From NCBI GenBank assembly GCA_963758845.1, contig CAVWWX010000003.1:1-46832 (forward strand): DNA of 46,832 bases. Reading direction: 5' to 3'. A program made the position numbers and the translations under genes. This document shows positions 17,167 through 26,246 of this stretch, piece after piece. Below the pieces are notes generated by a model. It had not been told where the DNA came from and made no database searches. It saw nothing but the letters and a program-made list of their open reading frames with translations. Every line of letters starts with the position of its first letter. The stretch's first letter is position 1. The DNA is from JBDTSW01 sp963758845 (GTDB taxonomy: Bacteria; Actinomycetota; Thermoleophilia; Solirubrobacterales; 70-9).

Positions 17167-18714
17167 ATGGCGGAGAAGAAGTCAGCGAAGAGGAAGCCCG
17201 CGGCGAAGCGCAAGCCCGCGGCGAAGCGCAAGGCGACCAGCGCAGCCGAAGACGGACGAGAACGCGCTCCAGGCGGGCCCCGACAACCGCGAGGTCCTCG
17301 GCCGCAGCAAGATCTTCACGCCGGAGGTCATCAACGACATCCACGTGAAGTCCGAGCTCGGGCGCTACCGGATGCGGGGCTTCTCGATGTTCAAGGAGAT
17401 CCCGCACTGGGACGAGCTGATCTTCCTGCCCGGCACGCTGACCCGGTTCGTGATCGAGGGCTACCGCGAGAAGTGCGACACCAAGACGGTGCTCGGCGCC
17501 CGCTTCGCGAAGAAGCCGCTGGAGCTCGACATTCCCGTCTACATCACCGGCATGAGCTTCGGCGCGCTCTCGCTGGAGGCGAAGATGGCGCTGGCCAAGG
17601 GCGCCTCGATGGCGGGCACGCGCGACCTGCTCGGGAGAGGGCGGGATGATCCCGCCCGAGCGCGACCTCTCGACCAAGTGGTACTACCAGGTGATCCAGA
17701 GCCGTTACGGCTTCAACCCCCACCACCTGATGCTGGCCGACGGGATCGAGTTCTTCATCGGGCAGGGGTGCAAGGTCGGCCTGGGCGGCCACCTGATGGG
17801 CCAGAAGGTGACCGAGCAGGTGGCCGAGATGCGCTCGCTGCCCGCCGGCATCGACCAGCGCAGCCCGGCGCGCCACCCCGACTGGCTCGGCCCCGACGAC
17901 CTCTCGCTGAAGGTGCAGGAGACCCGCGAGGCGACCAACTACGAGGTCCCGATCCAGCTCAAGCTCGGCGCCGCCCGCGTCTACGACGACGTGCGGATGG
18001 CGGCCAAATGCGGCCCGGACATCATCTATCTCGACGGCGCCGAGGGCGGCACCGGCGCCGGCCCGCACACCGCGGCTGAGGAGACCGGCGTGCCGCTGAT
18101 GTCGGCGATCCCCGAGGCGCGGCGCGCCCTCGAGGACGTCGGCCTGGCCGACGAGGTCGACCTGGTCGTCGCCGGCGGCATCCGCAACGGGGGCGACGTC
18201 GCCAAGTGCCTGGCGCTCGGCGCCGACGCGATCGCGATCGGGCACTCGGCGCTGATGGCGCTCAACTGCAACAAGGAGATCCCCGGCGTCACCGACTACG
18301 AGGGCACGATCGGCGTGCCGGCGGGCGCAGTGCTACCACTGCCACACGGGCCGCTGCCCGGTCGGGATCACCACCCAGGACCCCGAGCTGCGCAAGCGCC
18401 TGGACGTGGACGAGGCCGCCCACCGCGTCTACAACTTCCTGCACACGCTGACCCTCGAGGTCCAGATGCTGGCGCGCGCCTGCGGCAAGACCAGCGTCCA
18501 CAGCCTCGAGCCCGAGGACCTGGCGGCGCTGACCACCGAGGCCGCGGCGATGGCCCGCGTGCCGCTGGCCGGCACCGACTACATCCCGGGCGTCAGCGAG
18601 GAGCGCAGCCTGGAGGAGATCAAGACCCTCCTCGACCAGTACCTCGAGAACCCGGTGGACTACCTGCCTCAGGAAGCCGCGGCGGCCCAACCGCGCGCGA
18701 ACGGGGGCGAGCTG
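17167..18714 (+). CDS. mgsC: FMN-binding glutamate-synthase-type subunit with Fe-S motif, MgsC/GlxD-like, module A (frameshifted)
   Basis: The synthase subunit: an alpha/beta barrel that reduces the imine made from the transferred amine and 2-oxoglutarate. ATG 17167 has GAGGAGGGACG before it. A Lys/Ala/Pro-rich tail with tandem KRKPAAK units covers residues ~7-24. The barrel follows: YITGMSFGALSLEAKMALAK, GGMIPPERDLSTKWYYQVIQ, GGHLMGQKVTEQVAEMRSLP, YLDGAEGGTGAGP, VAGGIRNGGDVAKCLALGAD. At 18331-18357 lies CYHCHTGRCPVG, the [3Fe-4S]-type cysteine motif. Frameshifts are near 17246, 17610 and 18330. No stop is seen before the next ATG at 18715, so the end is approximate; a missed indel or a fusion is possible. 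Confidence 0.82.
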
Positions 18715-19169
18715 ATGGCCAGGGCGGCGCCCGCGACGAGCGTCTCGCGAGCCCGAGAAGGTCGTCTCGATCGACGCCGAGTACCTGTCGGGCGAGCGCT
18801 TCCCGTACCAGGAGGACATCGAGCGAGGTCGAGGACATCGACCTCGAGGCGCTGACTCCGGGCAAGGACCTGAACTGGCTCGAGGACATCGAGCTGCTCG
18901 AGGAGGAGGGGACGCCGGCGGTCTTCGACCGCTACTCCAACTCGTTCCTCCGCATCTACTTCAAGATCCCGAAGGGCCGCGAGAACGAGATCGCCCGCAA
19001 GGTGCTGATGGCGCACCTGACGTCCGGGAACTCCTACGGGATCCGGTTGAAGGAGGCGCACGCCAAGTTCGCGCAGCCCGAGCTCGGGCCCTGGGTCGAG
19101 GGCTCGAAGACGGTCGGCGCCGACTGGAAGGCGCCGGTCCTCGAGGGCTGGGAACCGCCCGACCACTGA
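18715..19169 (+). CDS. Unknown ~150-residue protein in module A (two frameshifts)
   Basis: ATG 18715 follows GGGGGCGAG. After removing single inserted bases near 18750 and 18824 the protein reads ...EPEKVVSIDAEYLSGERFPY, an acidic stretch (EDIDLEALTPGKDLNWLEDI), then ELLEEEGTPAVFDRYSNSF, LRIYFKIPKGRENEIARKVL, and ends APVLEGWEPPDH. It is acidic in the N-terminal half and contains no cysteine, no membrane segment and no motif I recognise. It sits between the FMN subunit and two flavoenzymes and ends 14 bases before the next start, so it should belong to the same enzyme system. Module B has no counterpart. Confidence 0.6.
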
Positions 19170-19182
19170 CGCGAGACGAACC

Positions 19183-20475
19183 GTGGGGGACACTGCCCAA
19201 GTCCGTCAAGCACCTGGTCGTCGGCGCGGGCGTGCATGGGCTCTCGACGGCGTGGCACCTCGCCGAGGCCGGCGAGGAGGTGCTGGTCGTCGACAAGGAC
19301 CGGGTCGCCGCCGGCGCCTCGGGGATCGCCTGCGGGGTGATCCGCAACAACTACTTCCAGCCGGCGATGCAGGAGCTGATGGCGGCCTGCGTCGAGATCT
19401 GGGAGTCCGACCCCGCGGGCCTGAGCTACCACGGCTCCGGGTACATCGCGCTCGGCCCGCCGGCCCAGGAGGAGGAGCTGTCGCGAGGTCTTCGAGCGCC
19501 AGCAGCGGATCGGGTACCCGTCGCAGCTGGTGACCGGTGAAGCTGACGTCGCCGCCCACATGAGGGGCCTGTTCGGCGACTGGCGGGCGCCGGGCCTGAG
19601 CGTCTGCCTGCACGAGAGCGTCGGGGGCTTCGCCTTCAACCAGGAGTCGATGCACGGGCTCGCGGACAAGGCGCGCGCCGCCGGCGCGACGATCGCCGAG
19701 GGCGTCGAGGTGACGGGTTTCGACTACGACTCCGCCGGCGCGGTCACCGCGGTCCAGACCGGGGACGGGCCGATCAAGGTCGAGCAGGTGGTGATCGCGG
19801 TCGGTCCCTGGATTTCGGGCATGTGGCGGATGCTGGACCTGCCGGACCGCCTCGACGTCCACAAGCCCGACGGCTCGGTCGAGCCGCGACGTGCCGATGT
19901 GGACCTACTGGTACCTGCAGGAGGGCGAGGTGTCGCTGCCGCCCAGCACGCTGCGCACCGATGACGGCGCGGAGTCGCCGGTTCTCCACGTCGACTCCCA
20001 CGAGCCGCTGGTGGCCGACGACGGCAGGACGCTGACCGAGGAGCCCTGGGGCATCTACGTGAAGCCCGACCGCGAGTCCGTGCAGGGCGGCGCGGCGCCG
20101 CTCACCGTCGGCCCTGAGTTCGAGGTCGACCCCTACCCGACCGGCAGCGTCGATCCCGGTTTCCCCGACCAGTGGTGCGCGGCGCTCTCGCACTGCATGT
20201 CGCGCTTCGAGGGCTGCCGCGATCACTACGTCCAGGTGCGCTCGGGCGGCGCCGGCGCGTTCACCGCCGACAACTTCCCGGTCTTCGACCGCATGCGCGA
20301 CAACGTCTACGTCGCCGCTGACTCCAACCACGGCTACAAGATGATCGCCGTCGGCCGCGAGATCGCCCGCGAGCTGCAGGGCGGGCATTCGACCCTGCTC
20401 GCGCCCTTCCGCTACGAGCGCTTCGCGACGGGAGACCTGCACCCCGTCTCGCAGAGCCCCTATCCGTGGAGCTAG
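19183..20475 (+). CDS. DAO-type FAD-dependent oxidoreductase 1 (frameshifted)
   Basis: About 430 residues from GTG 19183. The FAD-binding start HLVVGAGVHGLSTAWHLAEA, then VVDKDRVAAGASGIACGVIR, are typical of the sarcosine oxidase / glycine oxidase (DAO) family. The C-terminal part has FTADNFPVFDRMRDNVYVAA and DSNHGYKMIAVGREIARELQ, the flavin-closing segment, and a Pro-rich end (SQSPYPWS). Indels are near 19196, 19485, 19845 and 19883. Enzymes of this fold oxidise C-N bonds of N-methyl or amino acids. Its place after the module A synthase suggests an N-alkylglutamate or similar product as substrate; this is inference. The next gene overlaps it by 10 bases. Confidence 0.8.
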
Positions 20476-21803
20476 GGCGCGCGGACCACCCTCCAGCCGG
20501 CCGGAAGGCCGGCCAAGTCGTGGTGATCGGGGGCGGCGTGCACGGGCTGAGCTGCGCCTGGCGCCTGGCCGAGCGCGGGGCGGACGTGCTGGTGCTGGAG
20601 AAGGACCGGATCGGCTCGGGCGCCTCGGGCATCGCCGGGGGCATCGTCCGCAACTACTACCGCTCGCCGGCGGTGACTGACCTGATCCGCCAGTCGGTGG
20701 AGATGTTCGAGGCCGATCCCGAGGGGTACGGCTTCCGCCAGGTCGGCTACGTCGCGGCCGTGCCGCAGGGCCAGGTCGACGACCTGGTCGCGATTCGGGA
20801 GCAGCACGAGTCCGCCGGCTATGAGTCAGAGCTGCTGGTCGGCGCGAAGAGCTGCCGCGACTATCTGACCTGGACCTGGCCGGACTGGCGCGCGCCGGTC
20901 GAGGCGGTCCTGCACGAGCCACGAGGCGGCTGGGCGGACGCGATGCAGACGGTCCGCTACCTGGCCGAGCGGGCCCGAGGGGCGGGCGCGCGGATCGTCG
21001 AGGGGGTCGAGGTGACCGGGCTTCAGGTTCGCCGGCGAGTTCGACGCCGAAAGCGACGAGCGCACGGTCGAGGCGGTGCTCACCTCGGACGGCCCGGTCG
21101 AGTGCGCGAGCGTGGTCGCCGCCCCGGGGCCGTGGGCCGGGCGCCTCTGGGAGATGCTGGGCCAGCCGCCCGAGGGTCGAGGTGGCCGGCTCCAGCGAGC
21201 CGCGCCGCTTCATCGAGTACTGGAAGGCCCAGGAGGGCCAGTTCGCGCTGCCCGGGGTCGGCCTCGGCGGCCGCGCGGGGATCGAGTCGCCCGTCGTCCA
21301 CCTCGACCAGGACGGCGGCCTGCGCTCCGACCGCGACGGCCGGGAGCTGCTGCCCGGCGCCTGGGGCATCTACTTCCACATGGGCCGTACGGGCACCGGG
21401 GTCACCGGCGGCGGGCTGCCCGTGCTGCTGAACGAGCCCGGAGCTCGATCCGTATGGGCCCGACAACCCCGCCCACGCCGCCGAGCCGGGCTTCGCCGAG
21501 TTCTTCACCTCGGGCCTGGCCGCGGCCTTCGGCCGCTTCGAGGGTCGCAGCGCCGACTGGGAGGTGACGCCGGCCGGCGGCATCGTCGCCCACACCCCCG
21601 ACAACTATCCGGTCTGCGACTGGGTGCTGCCCAACGCCTACGCGATCGTCGACTCCGGCCACGGCTTCAAGATGCTGGCTCTGGGGCGCCTCGCGGCCGA
21701 CGACGTCCTGGACGGCGGCTCGGCCCTGGACCCCTACCGCTTCTCGCGCTTCGCCAGCGGCGACACCCACGTCGCCTCGGCGGGCCCTTACCCCTGGACC
21801 TAG
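20466..21803 (+). CDS. DAO-type FAD-dependent oxidoreductase 2, tandem paralogue (frameshifted)
   Basis: Starts at GTG 20466 inside the end of its paralogue. The N-terminus VVVIGGGVHGLSCAWRLAER and KDRIGSGASGIAGGIVRNYY match the preceding gene almost block by block, as do PAGGIVAHTPDNYPVCDWVL and DSGHGFKMLALGRLAADDVL near the end, and both finish in PYPW plus one residue. The pair therefore arose by duplication and may form a heterodimer or act on successive substrates. Single inserted bases near 21024, 21176 and 21441 break the frame. The Cys that anchors flavin covalently in monomeric sarcosine oxidase is not obvious. Confidence 0.8.
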
Positions 21804-21877
21804 CGGCGGCCCCTACCGCCGCGACGATGACGGATCTAGGTCGCCACGTGACCTAGATTCGTGTAAGGCTGCCGGCC

Positions 21878-22249
21878 ATGGACATCAAGCTCGAGCTGAT
21901 CGGGGTCCCGGTCACGGACGTCGACCGGGCGATCGCCTTCTACACCGAGAAGTGCGGCTTCAACCTCGATCACGACCACAAGGTCAGCGACGAGATCCGC
22001 TTCGTCCAGGTCACCCCGCCGGGATCGGCCTGCTCGATCGCCTTCGGCAAGGGCGTCTCCGAGATGGAGCCCGGCTCGCTCGACGGCCTGCAGTGCGTGG
22101 TCGAGGACGCCGACGCCGCGCACAAGGAGATGGCCGCGCGCGGGGTGGAGGTCAGCGACGTCGACGAGCAGCCCTGGGGCCGCTTCGTCTACTTCAAGGA
22201 CCCCGACGGCAACGGCTGGTCGCTGCAGCAGATCGTCATCCCGGAGTAG
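21878..22249 (+). CDS. VOC-fold protein closing module A
   Basis: 123 residues, intact. LELIGVPVTDVDRAIAFYTE opens the first module; the second contains LQCVVEDADAAHKEMAARGV, and the end is RFVYFKDPDGNGWSLQQIVI, the DPDGN ending characteristic of glyoxalase-like VOC proteins. It starts 74 bases after the second flavoenzyme. Many VOC proteins of this type detoxify or isomerise reactive carbonyls, which a formaldehyde- or aldehyde-producing amine oxidation would generate, but no substrate is shown by sequence. Confidence 0.8.
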   Translation: MDIKLELIGVPVTDVDRAIAFYTEKCGFNLDHDHKVSDEIRFVQVTPPGSACSIAFGKGVSEMEPGSLDGLQCVVEDADAAHKEMAARGVEVSDVDEQPWGRFVYFKDPDGNGWSLQQIVIPE

Positions 22250-22274
22250 CGGCCCTCGCAGAGCTCGGCGGCGG

Positions 22275-23120
22275 CTAGCCCGCGGCGATCATTGCGACGC
22301 CGGTCAGGGCCACGATCACGCCGACGGCCTGGATCCGCACCAGGCGCTCGTGCAGGAGGGCTCGGGCGAGGATCACGGTCGCGACCGGGTAGAGGGACGC
22401 GAGCACCGAGACCACGCTGAGCAGCCCGGTGTCGGTGCCCAGGGCGAAGAAGGCGTTGGCGCCGACGTCGAGCAGCCCGATCAGCGCCAGCGAAGGCAGC
22501 ACGGCGCGGTCGAATGACAGCTTGGGGCGCACCGCCAGCAGCACGATCCCCAGAGCCGTCACGGCGGTGACGCGCGCGACCAGCAGCGACCAGTACGGCC
22601 CCGCCTCCTCGACGGCGGCGTCCATGCCGGTGAAGAAGAGGCCGAAGCCGAGGGCGGCCAGGCCGGAGAGCAGCAGGGCCTCGCGCGAGGAGGAGGCTCC
22701 GTCGGGCGACTCGGGCGCGCGGGTGGCGAGGACGACGCCGACCAGCGCGGCGGCCATGCCCGCGTATTGGAGCGCCTCGGGGCGCTCGCCGGTGGCCACG
22801 CCGACGATCACCGGCAGCGCGGCGGCGCCGCTGGCCGAGATCGGCGAGATCACGCTCATCGTGCCGATCGCCAGCGCCCGGTAGAGGGCGGCGATCCCGA
22901 CCAGCTGGGCGATTCCGGCGCCGATCGCCGGCGCGGCCTCGCTGAAGGCGGGGGCGTCGAGTTGGCCGACCGCGACCACGATCGCGATCGCGATCAGGCC
23001 GGTCACCTGGCTGACCAGCAGCACCAGCGCCAGGGTCAGCGCCTTGGTGCGGATGCCGCCGAGGAAGTCGGCGAAGCCCCAGCAGAGGGCGGCCCCGATC
23101 CCGAGTGCGGCGGCGGCCAT
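22275..23120 (-). CDS. EamA/DMT-superfamily permease
   Basis: 281 residues, intact, with about ten transmembrane helices in two repeats of five, as in EamA transporters: AAALGIGAALCWGFADFLGG at the start of repeat one, and ALLLSGLAALGFGLFFTGMD starting repeat two; the end is IQAVGVIVALTGVAMIAAG. The family exports or imports metabolites such as amino acids and amines. It lies 9 bases after the GntR gene and is probably the last gene of the sox-fhs operon. The substrate is unknown; a link to amine or C1 metabolites rests on position only. Confidence 0.85.
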   Translation of the reverse strand: MAAAALGIGAALCWGFADFLGGIRTKALTLALVLLVSQVTGLIAIAIVVAVGQLDAPAFSEAAPAIGAGIAQLVGIAALYRALAIGTMSVISPISASGAAALPVIVGVATGERPEALQYAGMAAALVGVVLATRAPESPDGASSSREALLLSGLAALGFGLFFTGMDAAVEEAGPYWSLLVARVTAVTALGIVLLAVRPKLSFDRAVLPSLALIGLLDVGANAFFALGTDTGLLSVVSVLASLYPVATVILARALLHERLVRIQAVGVIVALTGVAMIAAG

Positions 23121-23129
23121 CGGGTGCGG

Positions 23130-23903
23130 TCAGTCGGCGGCGGCGTGTCGCTCGTCCGGGCGGGCCATCCCCCTGATCACGTGCAGGTCCACCGACCCCG
23201 GCGCGAACACGTTGATCGAGTACTGGACCGCCCGGCCGCCGGGAGCCTGCAGCAGCTCGGCCAGCTCCAGCGCGGCGGTGACTCGGGTGACGCCGAGGGC
23301 GTCGCCCACGCGCCCGCCCGGCTCGATCAGCCGGGGCCGGACCTGGGTGCGCGCGAAGGCGATCGGGTCGCCCCGCTCGACCAGCACGTCGAGCACCATC
23401 TTGCCTTCCTCGAGCGCCTCGCGCAGCTCGTCGGACGGGGGCAGCTCGTGCTCCGGATGGACGACGTCGCGCATGTGGGCGGCCACCGTGCCGTCGGCCA
23501 GCAGGGTGCGCTGGATCAGAGGGGCGCGGGTCCCGCGGCGCAGCTCGAGCGCCTCGGCCACGTACCCGGGGACGCGCGCCTGCTCGATCTCGAGGTTGCG
23601 CGTGGTCAGGCGCTTGCCCTGGCGACGGGCCAGCGACGCGTATGACTCAAGCACCTCGAGGCCGGCGCTGAACGCGGCCGGCAGCGCCACCCGACCCACG
23701 AAGGTGCCGCTGCCCTGCCTGCGGATGATCTCGCCGTTCGACTCCAGCCGCTCGAGCGCCAGACGCAGCGTGCCGCGGGAGACGCCGAGCTCCTCGGCCA
23801 GCTCCTGCTCGGGGGGCAGGCGGTCCCCGGGACGAGCGCGGCCGGGGGCGAGCCGCTCCCGCAGGGAGGTCTCGGTCACATCCACGAGCGATGAGCGCGA
23901 CAC
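23130..23903 (-). CDS. GntR-family regulator, HutC/UTRA type
   Basis: 257 residues, intact. A winged helix-turn-helix lies at residues ~10-75 (LPPEQELAEELGVSRGTLRL, ALERLESNGEIIRRQGSGTF), followed by a UTRA ligand-binding domain (PGYVAEALELRRGTRAPLIQ, ALELAELLQAPGGRAVQYSI, ending VDLHVIRGM). The HutC/UTRA group usually represses catabolic genes until an inducer binds. It is separated from the cyclohydrolase-type gene by 9 bases and so should be in the same transcript as soxDAGB-fhs, giving autoregulation. Candidate targets are the TAGAC repeats upstream of soxD and the TTTGTACAAA palindrome upstream of module A. Confidence 0.88.
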   Translation of the reverse strand: MSRSSLVDVTETSLRERLAPGRARPGDRLPPEQELAEELGVSRGTLRLALERLESNGEIIRRQGSGTFVGRVALPAAFSAGLEVLESYASLARRQGKRLTTRNLEIEQARVPGYVAEALELRRGTRAPLIQRTLLADGTVAAHMRDVVHPEHELPPSDELREALEEGKMVLDVLVERGDPIAFARTQVRPRLIEPGGRVGDALGVTRVTAALELAELLQAPGGRAVQYSINVFAPGSVDLHVIRGMARPDERHAAAD

Positions 23904-23912
23904 GGTTCGAGC

Positions 23913-24488
23913 CTAGCCCTCGTGGGCGGGGACGGCGCCGGAGGCGCGCTCGGCCGCCTCGCGGGCGCGCGCCACCCGCGGGTCGTCGCTGCCGGCCAGG
24001 TCGACCTCGACCAGCCGGGCTGCGCCTCGCGCCGCCGCGGCCGCGAGCTCGGAGGCGACCGCGGCATCGGCGCCGAACGCCCACTCGCGGGCGACGCCCG
24101 CGGTCTCCGCCGCGGCCTCGGCGACCTCCGCCGCGCACTCGGCGATCGCCAGCGGCGGATCGGCGGCCGCCGCGAGCGCGGCGGCGCGGTCGGCCTCGTC
24201 CGCCCGAGCGACCTCGGCGTAGGCCGCGGCGTCCTCGTCGGCGGCCTCGAGCAGCCGCTGGCGGAGCTCGGCGCCGCGGCCGGACAGCGTCCGCATCCGC
24301 TCGACCGCGCCGGCATCCTTGCCGTCGGCCTCCTCGGCAAGGCGCTTGGCGGCGAGGCCGGCCGAAAGCTCCAGCAGCGAGGCGGCGAGCGCGCCGCTCA
24401 CCGCCGCCGCGACTCCCGCCGCCGGCGGGTCCGCCGGTGAGGAGAGCGCGTCCAGCGCAGCGCCGATCTGACGGTCGGCGGTCCCCAC
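23913..24488 (-). CDS. fchA: Methenyltetrahydrofolate cyclohydrolase-type protein (FTCD_C/FchA-like)
   Basis: About 191 residues from GTG 24488. The all-helical, Ala-rich sequence matches the formimidoyl-THF cyclodeaminase/cyclohydrolase fold: GVAAAVSGALAASLLELSAG, AADEDAAAYAEVARADEADR, CAAEVAEAAAETAGVA. The family interconverts 5,10-methenyl-THF and 10-formyl-THF or deaminates formimino-THF. Position directly after formate-THF ligase (24 bases) and in the sox operon favours the cyclohydrolase role in C1 oxidation. No methylene-THF dehydrogenase is in the window, so that step must come from elsewhere. Confidence 0.75.
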   Translation of the reverse strand: MGTADRQIGAALDALSSPADPPAAGVAAAVSGALAASLLELSAGLAAKRLAEEADGKDAGAVERMRTLSGRGAELRQRLLEAADEDAAAYAEVARADEADRAAALAAAADPPLAIAECAAEVAEAAAETAGVAREWAFGADAAVASELAAAAARGAARLVEVDLAGSDDPRVARAREAAERASGAVPAHEG

Positions 24489-24511
24489 TATCTGCGGACC
24501 CCGAGCGGCAT

Positions 24512-26188
24512 CTAGAACAACCCGACCGTGCGCCCCTCGGCGTCGATGTCCACATTGAAGGCGGCGGGCGTCTTGCCCAGCCCCGGCATCTGCTGGATGG
24601 CGCCGCACAGGGGCACCAGCCACCCGGCGCCGGTGTAGGCGCGCACGTCGCGCACCGGCAGCTGGAATCCCTCCGGGGCGCCCAGCAGCTCGGGGTCGGC
24701 CGACAGCGACAGCGGGGTCTTGGCCATGCAGACGGGCAGCTCGGCCAGCCCCTGGTCGGTGAACTGCTCGATCTTCTTCTCGGCCTCGAGGTAGTAGACG
24801 ACCTCGTCGGCGCCGTAGACGCGCTCGCCGACCGTCTCGATCTTGGACTTGATCGAGGCGCCGTCCTCGTAGAGGAAGCCGAAGTCGTTGGGCTGATCGC
24901 AGGCGGCGACCACGGACTCGGCGAGGTCGGCGACGCCCTTGCCGCCCTGGGCGAACCCATCGCTGACCGCGGCCGCGAACGCGCCGCCCTCGCCCGCGAG
25001 CTTCGTCACCAGTTCGACCTCCTCGTCGGTGTCCTCGGGCCGGCGGTTGACGGCGACAACCGCCGGCACCCCGAACTCCTTGATTATCCCGAGGTGCCGG
25101 TGCAGGTTGGCGATGCCCTTCTCGACGGCGGCCATCTGGTCCTTGGGCGAGGCGCCGTCCGTGGAGTCGAGGCCGCCGTGGTGCTTCAGCGCCCTCACGG
25201 TCGCCACCAGCACCACGCAGTCGGGGCTGATGCCGCCGGCGCGGCAGACGATGTCGATGAACTTCTCCATCCCCATGTCCGACCCGAACCCTGACTCCGT
25301 GACGACGTAGTCGCCCAGCTTCAGGCCGAGCAGGTCGGCGATCAGCGAGGAGTTGCCGTGGGCGATGTTCGCGAAGGGGCCCGCGTGCATCAGGCACGGC
25401 TGGCCCTCGAGCGTCTGGATCAGGTTGGGCTTGATCGCGTCCTTCAGCAGCACGGTCATCGCGCCGGCCGCCTGCAGGTCGTCGGCGGTGACGGGATTGC
25501 CGTCGCGCGAGTACGCGGCGGTCACCGCCCCCAGGCGGCGCCGCAGGTCGTGGACGTCCCGGGCAACTGCCAGCACCGCCATCACCTCGGAGGCGGCGGT
25601 GATGTCGAAGCCGCTCTCGCGCGGGTAGCCGTTGGTCGGCCCGCCCAGGCCCAGCGCCACCTGGCGCAGGGCGCGGTCGTTCATGTCGACGGCCCGCTTC
25701 CAGGTCACCTGGAGCGCGTCGATGTGATGCGGGTTGCCGTGCAGGATCGAGGCGTCCAGCATCGCCGCGAGCAGGTTGTTGGCCGCCCCGATCGCGTGGA
25801 TGTCGCCCGTGAAGTGCAGGTTCAGGTCCTCCATCGGCACCACCTGCGCGAAGCCGCCGCCGGCCGCGCCTCCCTTGATCCCGAACACGGGACCCAGGGA
25901 GGGCTCCCGCAGGCACAGGACGGGGTCCTTGCCGATGTAGCCCATGCCCTCGGTCAGCGCGACCGAGGTCGTCGTCTTGCCCTCGCCGGCCTTGGTCGGC
26001 GTCATGCCGGCGACGCAGACGAGCTTCGCGTCGGGCTTGTCGGAGAGCCGGTCGATGGCGTCGAGCGAGATCTTGGCCTTGTAGCGGCCGTAGGGCTCGA
26101 CCTCCTCGGGCTCCAGGCCCAGCCGCTCCCCGATCGCGTCGATCGGCTCGAGCTGCGCTTCCTGGGCGATCTCCAAGCTGCTCTTCAT
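24512..26188 (-). CDS. fhs: Formate-tetrahydrofolate ligase
   Basis: 558 residues, intact and of normal family length. The ATP-binding loop is TPTKAGEGKTTTSVALTEGM; family signatures follow: REPSLGPVFGIKGGAAGGGF, VPMEDLNLHFTGDIHAI, DMNDRALR, GPFANIAHGNSSLIAD, VTESGFGSDMGMEKFIDI. ATG 26188 has GAGGAGAGACGGGACAG before it. The enzyme converts 10-formyl-THF plus ADP into formate plus ATP in catabolic direction, or the reverse for assimilation. Lying between the sox-type demethylase genes and a cyclohydrolase, with formate dehydrogenase in the same island, the catabolic ATP-yielding direction is the sensible reading. Confidence 0.96.
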   Translation of the reverse strand: MKSSLEIAQEAQLEPIDAIGERLGLEPEEVEPYGRYKAKISLDAIDRLSDKPDAKLVCVAGMTPTKAGEGKTTTSVALTEGMGYIGKDPVLCLREPSLGPVFGIKGGAAGGGFAQVVPMEDLNLHFTGDIHAIGAANNLLAAMLDASILHGNPHHIDALQVTWKRAVDMNDRALRQVALGLGGPTNGYPRESGFDITAASEVMAVLAVARDVHDLRRRLGAVTAAYSRDGNPVTADDLQAAGAMTVLLKDAIKPNLIQTLEGQPCLMHAGPFANIAHGNSSLIADLLGLKLGDYVVTESGFGSDMGMEKFIDIVCRAGGISPDCVVLVATVRALKHHGGLDSTDGASPKDQMAAVEKGIANLHRHLGIIKEFGVPAVVAVNRRPEDTDEEVELVTKLAGEGGAFAAAVSDGFAQGGKGVADLAESVVAACDQPNDFGFLYEDGASIKSKIETVGERVYGADEVVYYLEAEKKIEQFTDQGLAELPVCMAKTPLSLSADPELLGAPEGFQLPVRDVRAYTGAGWLVPLCGAIQQMPGLGKTPAAFNVDIDAEGRTVGLF

Positions 26189-26210
26189 CTGTCCCGTCTC
26201 TCCTCGTGTT

Positions 26211-26235
26211 GTTCTCTGGTCTGGGTTCTCTGGTC
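26211..26235 (-). repeat. Short direct repeat in the fhs leader
   Basis: GTTCTCTGGTC occurs at 26211-26221 and again at 26225-26235, start-to-start 14 bases, in the 58-base gap between soxB and fhs. In the sense of transcription it reads GACCAGAGAAC twice. The gap is otherwise pyrimidine-rich on the plus strand, giving fhs a purine-rich leader. No fold or regulatory role is evident; it may be a slippage duplication. Confidence 0.5.
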
Positions 26236-26246
26236 GTGGGTGCTGG

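Noticed and set aside
17167..17250. A separate histone-like DNA-binding protein
   Set aside because: The basic tail continues, after one inserted base, into the FMN barrel; no stop or start separates them.
15418..19169. Ordinary NADPH glutamate synthase for ammonia assimilation
   Set aside because: The three domains are separate short proteins, no GltD-type reductase is present, and sox, fhs and fdh genes surround them, which fits the MgsABC/GlxBCD type better.
26211..26235. Riboswitch or attenuator in the fhs leader
   Set aside because: The 58-base gap has only a short direct repeat and no stable stem; a THF-type riboswitch would need more length.
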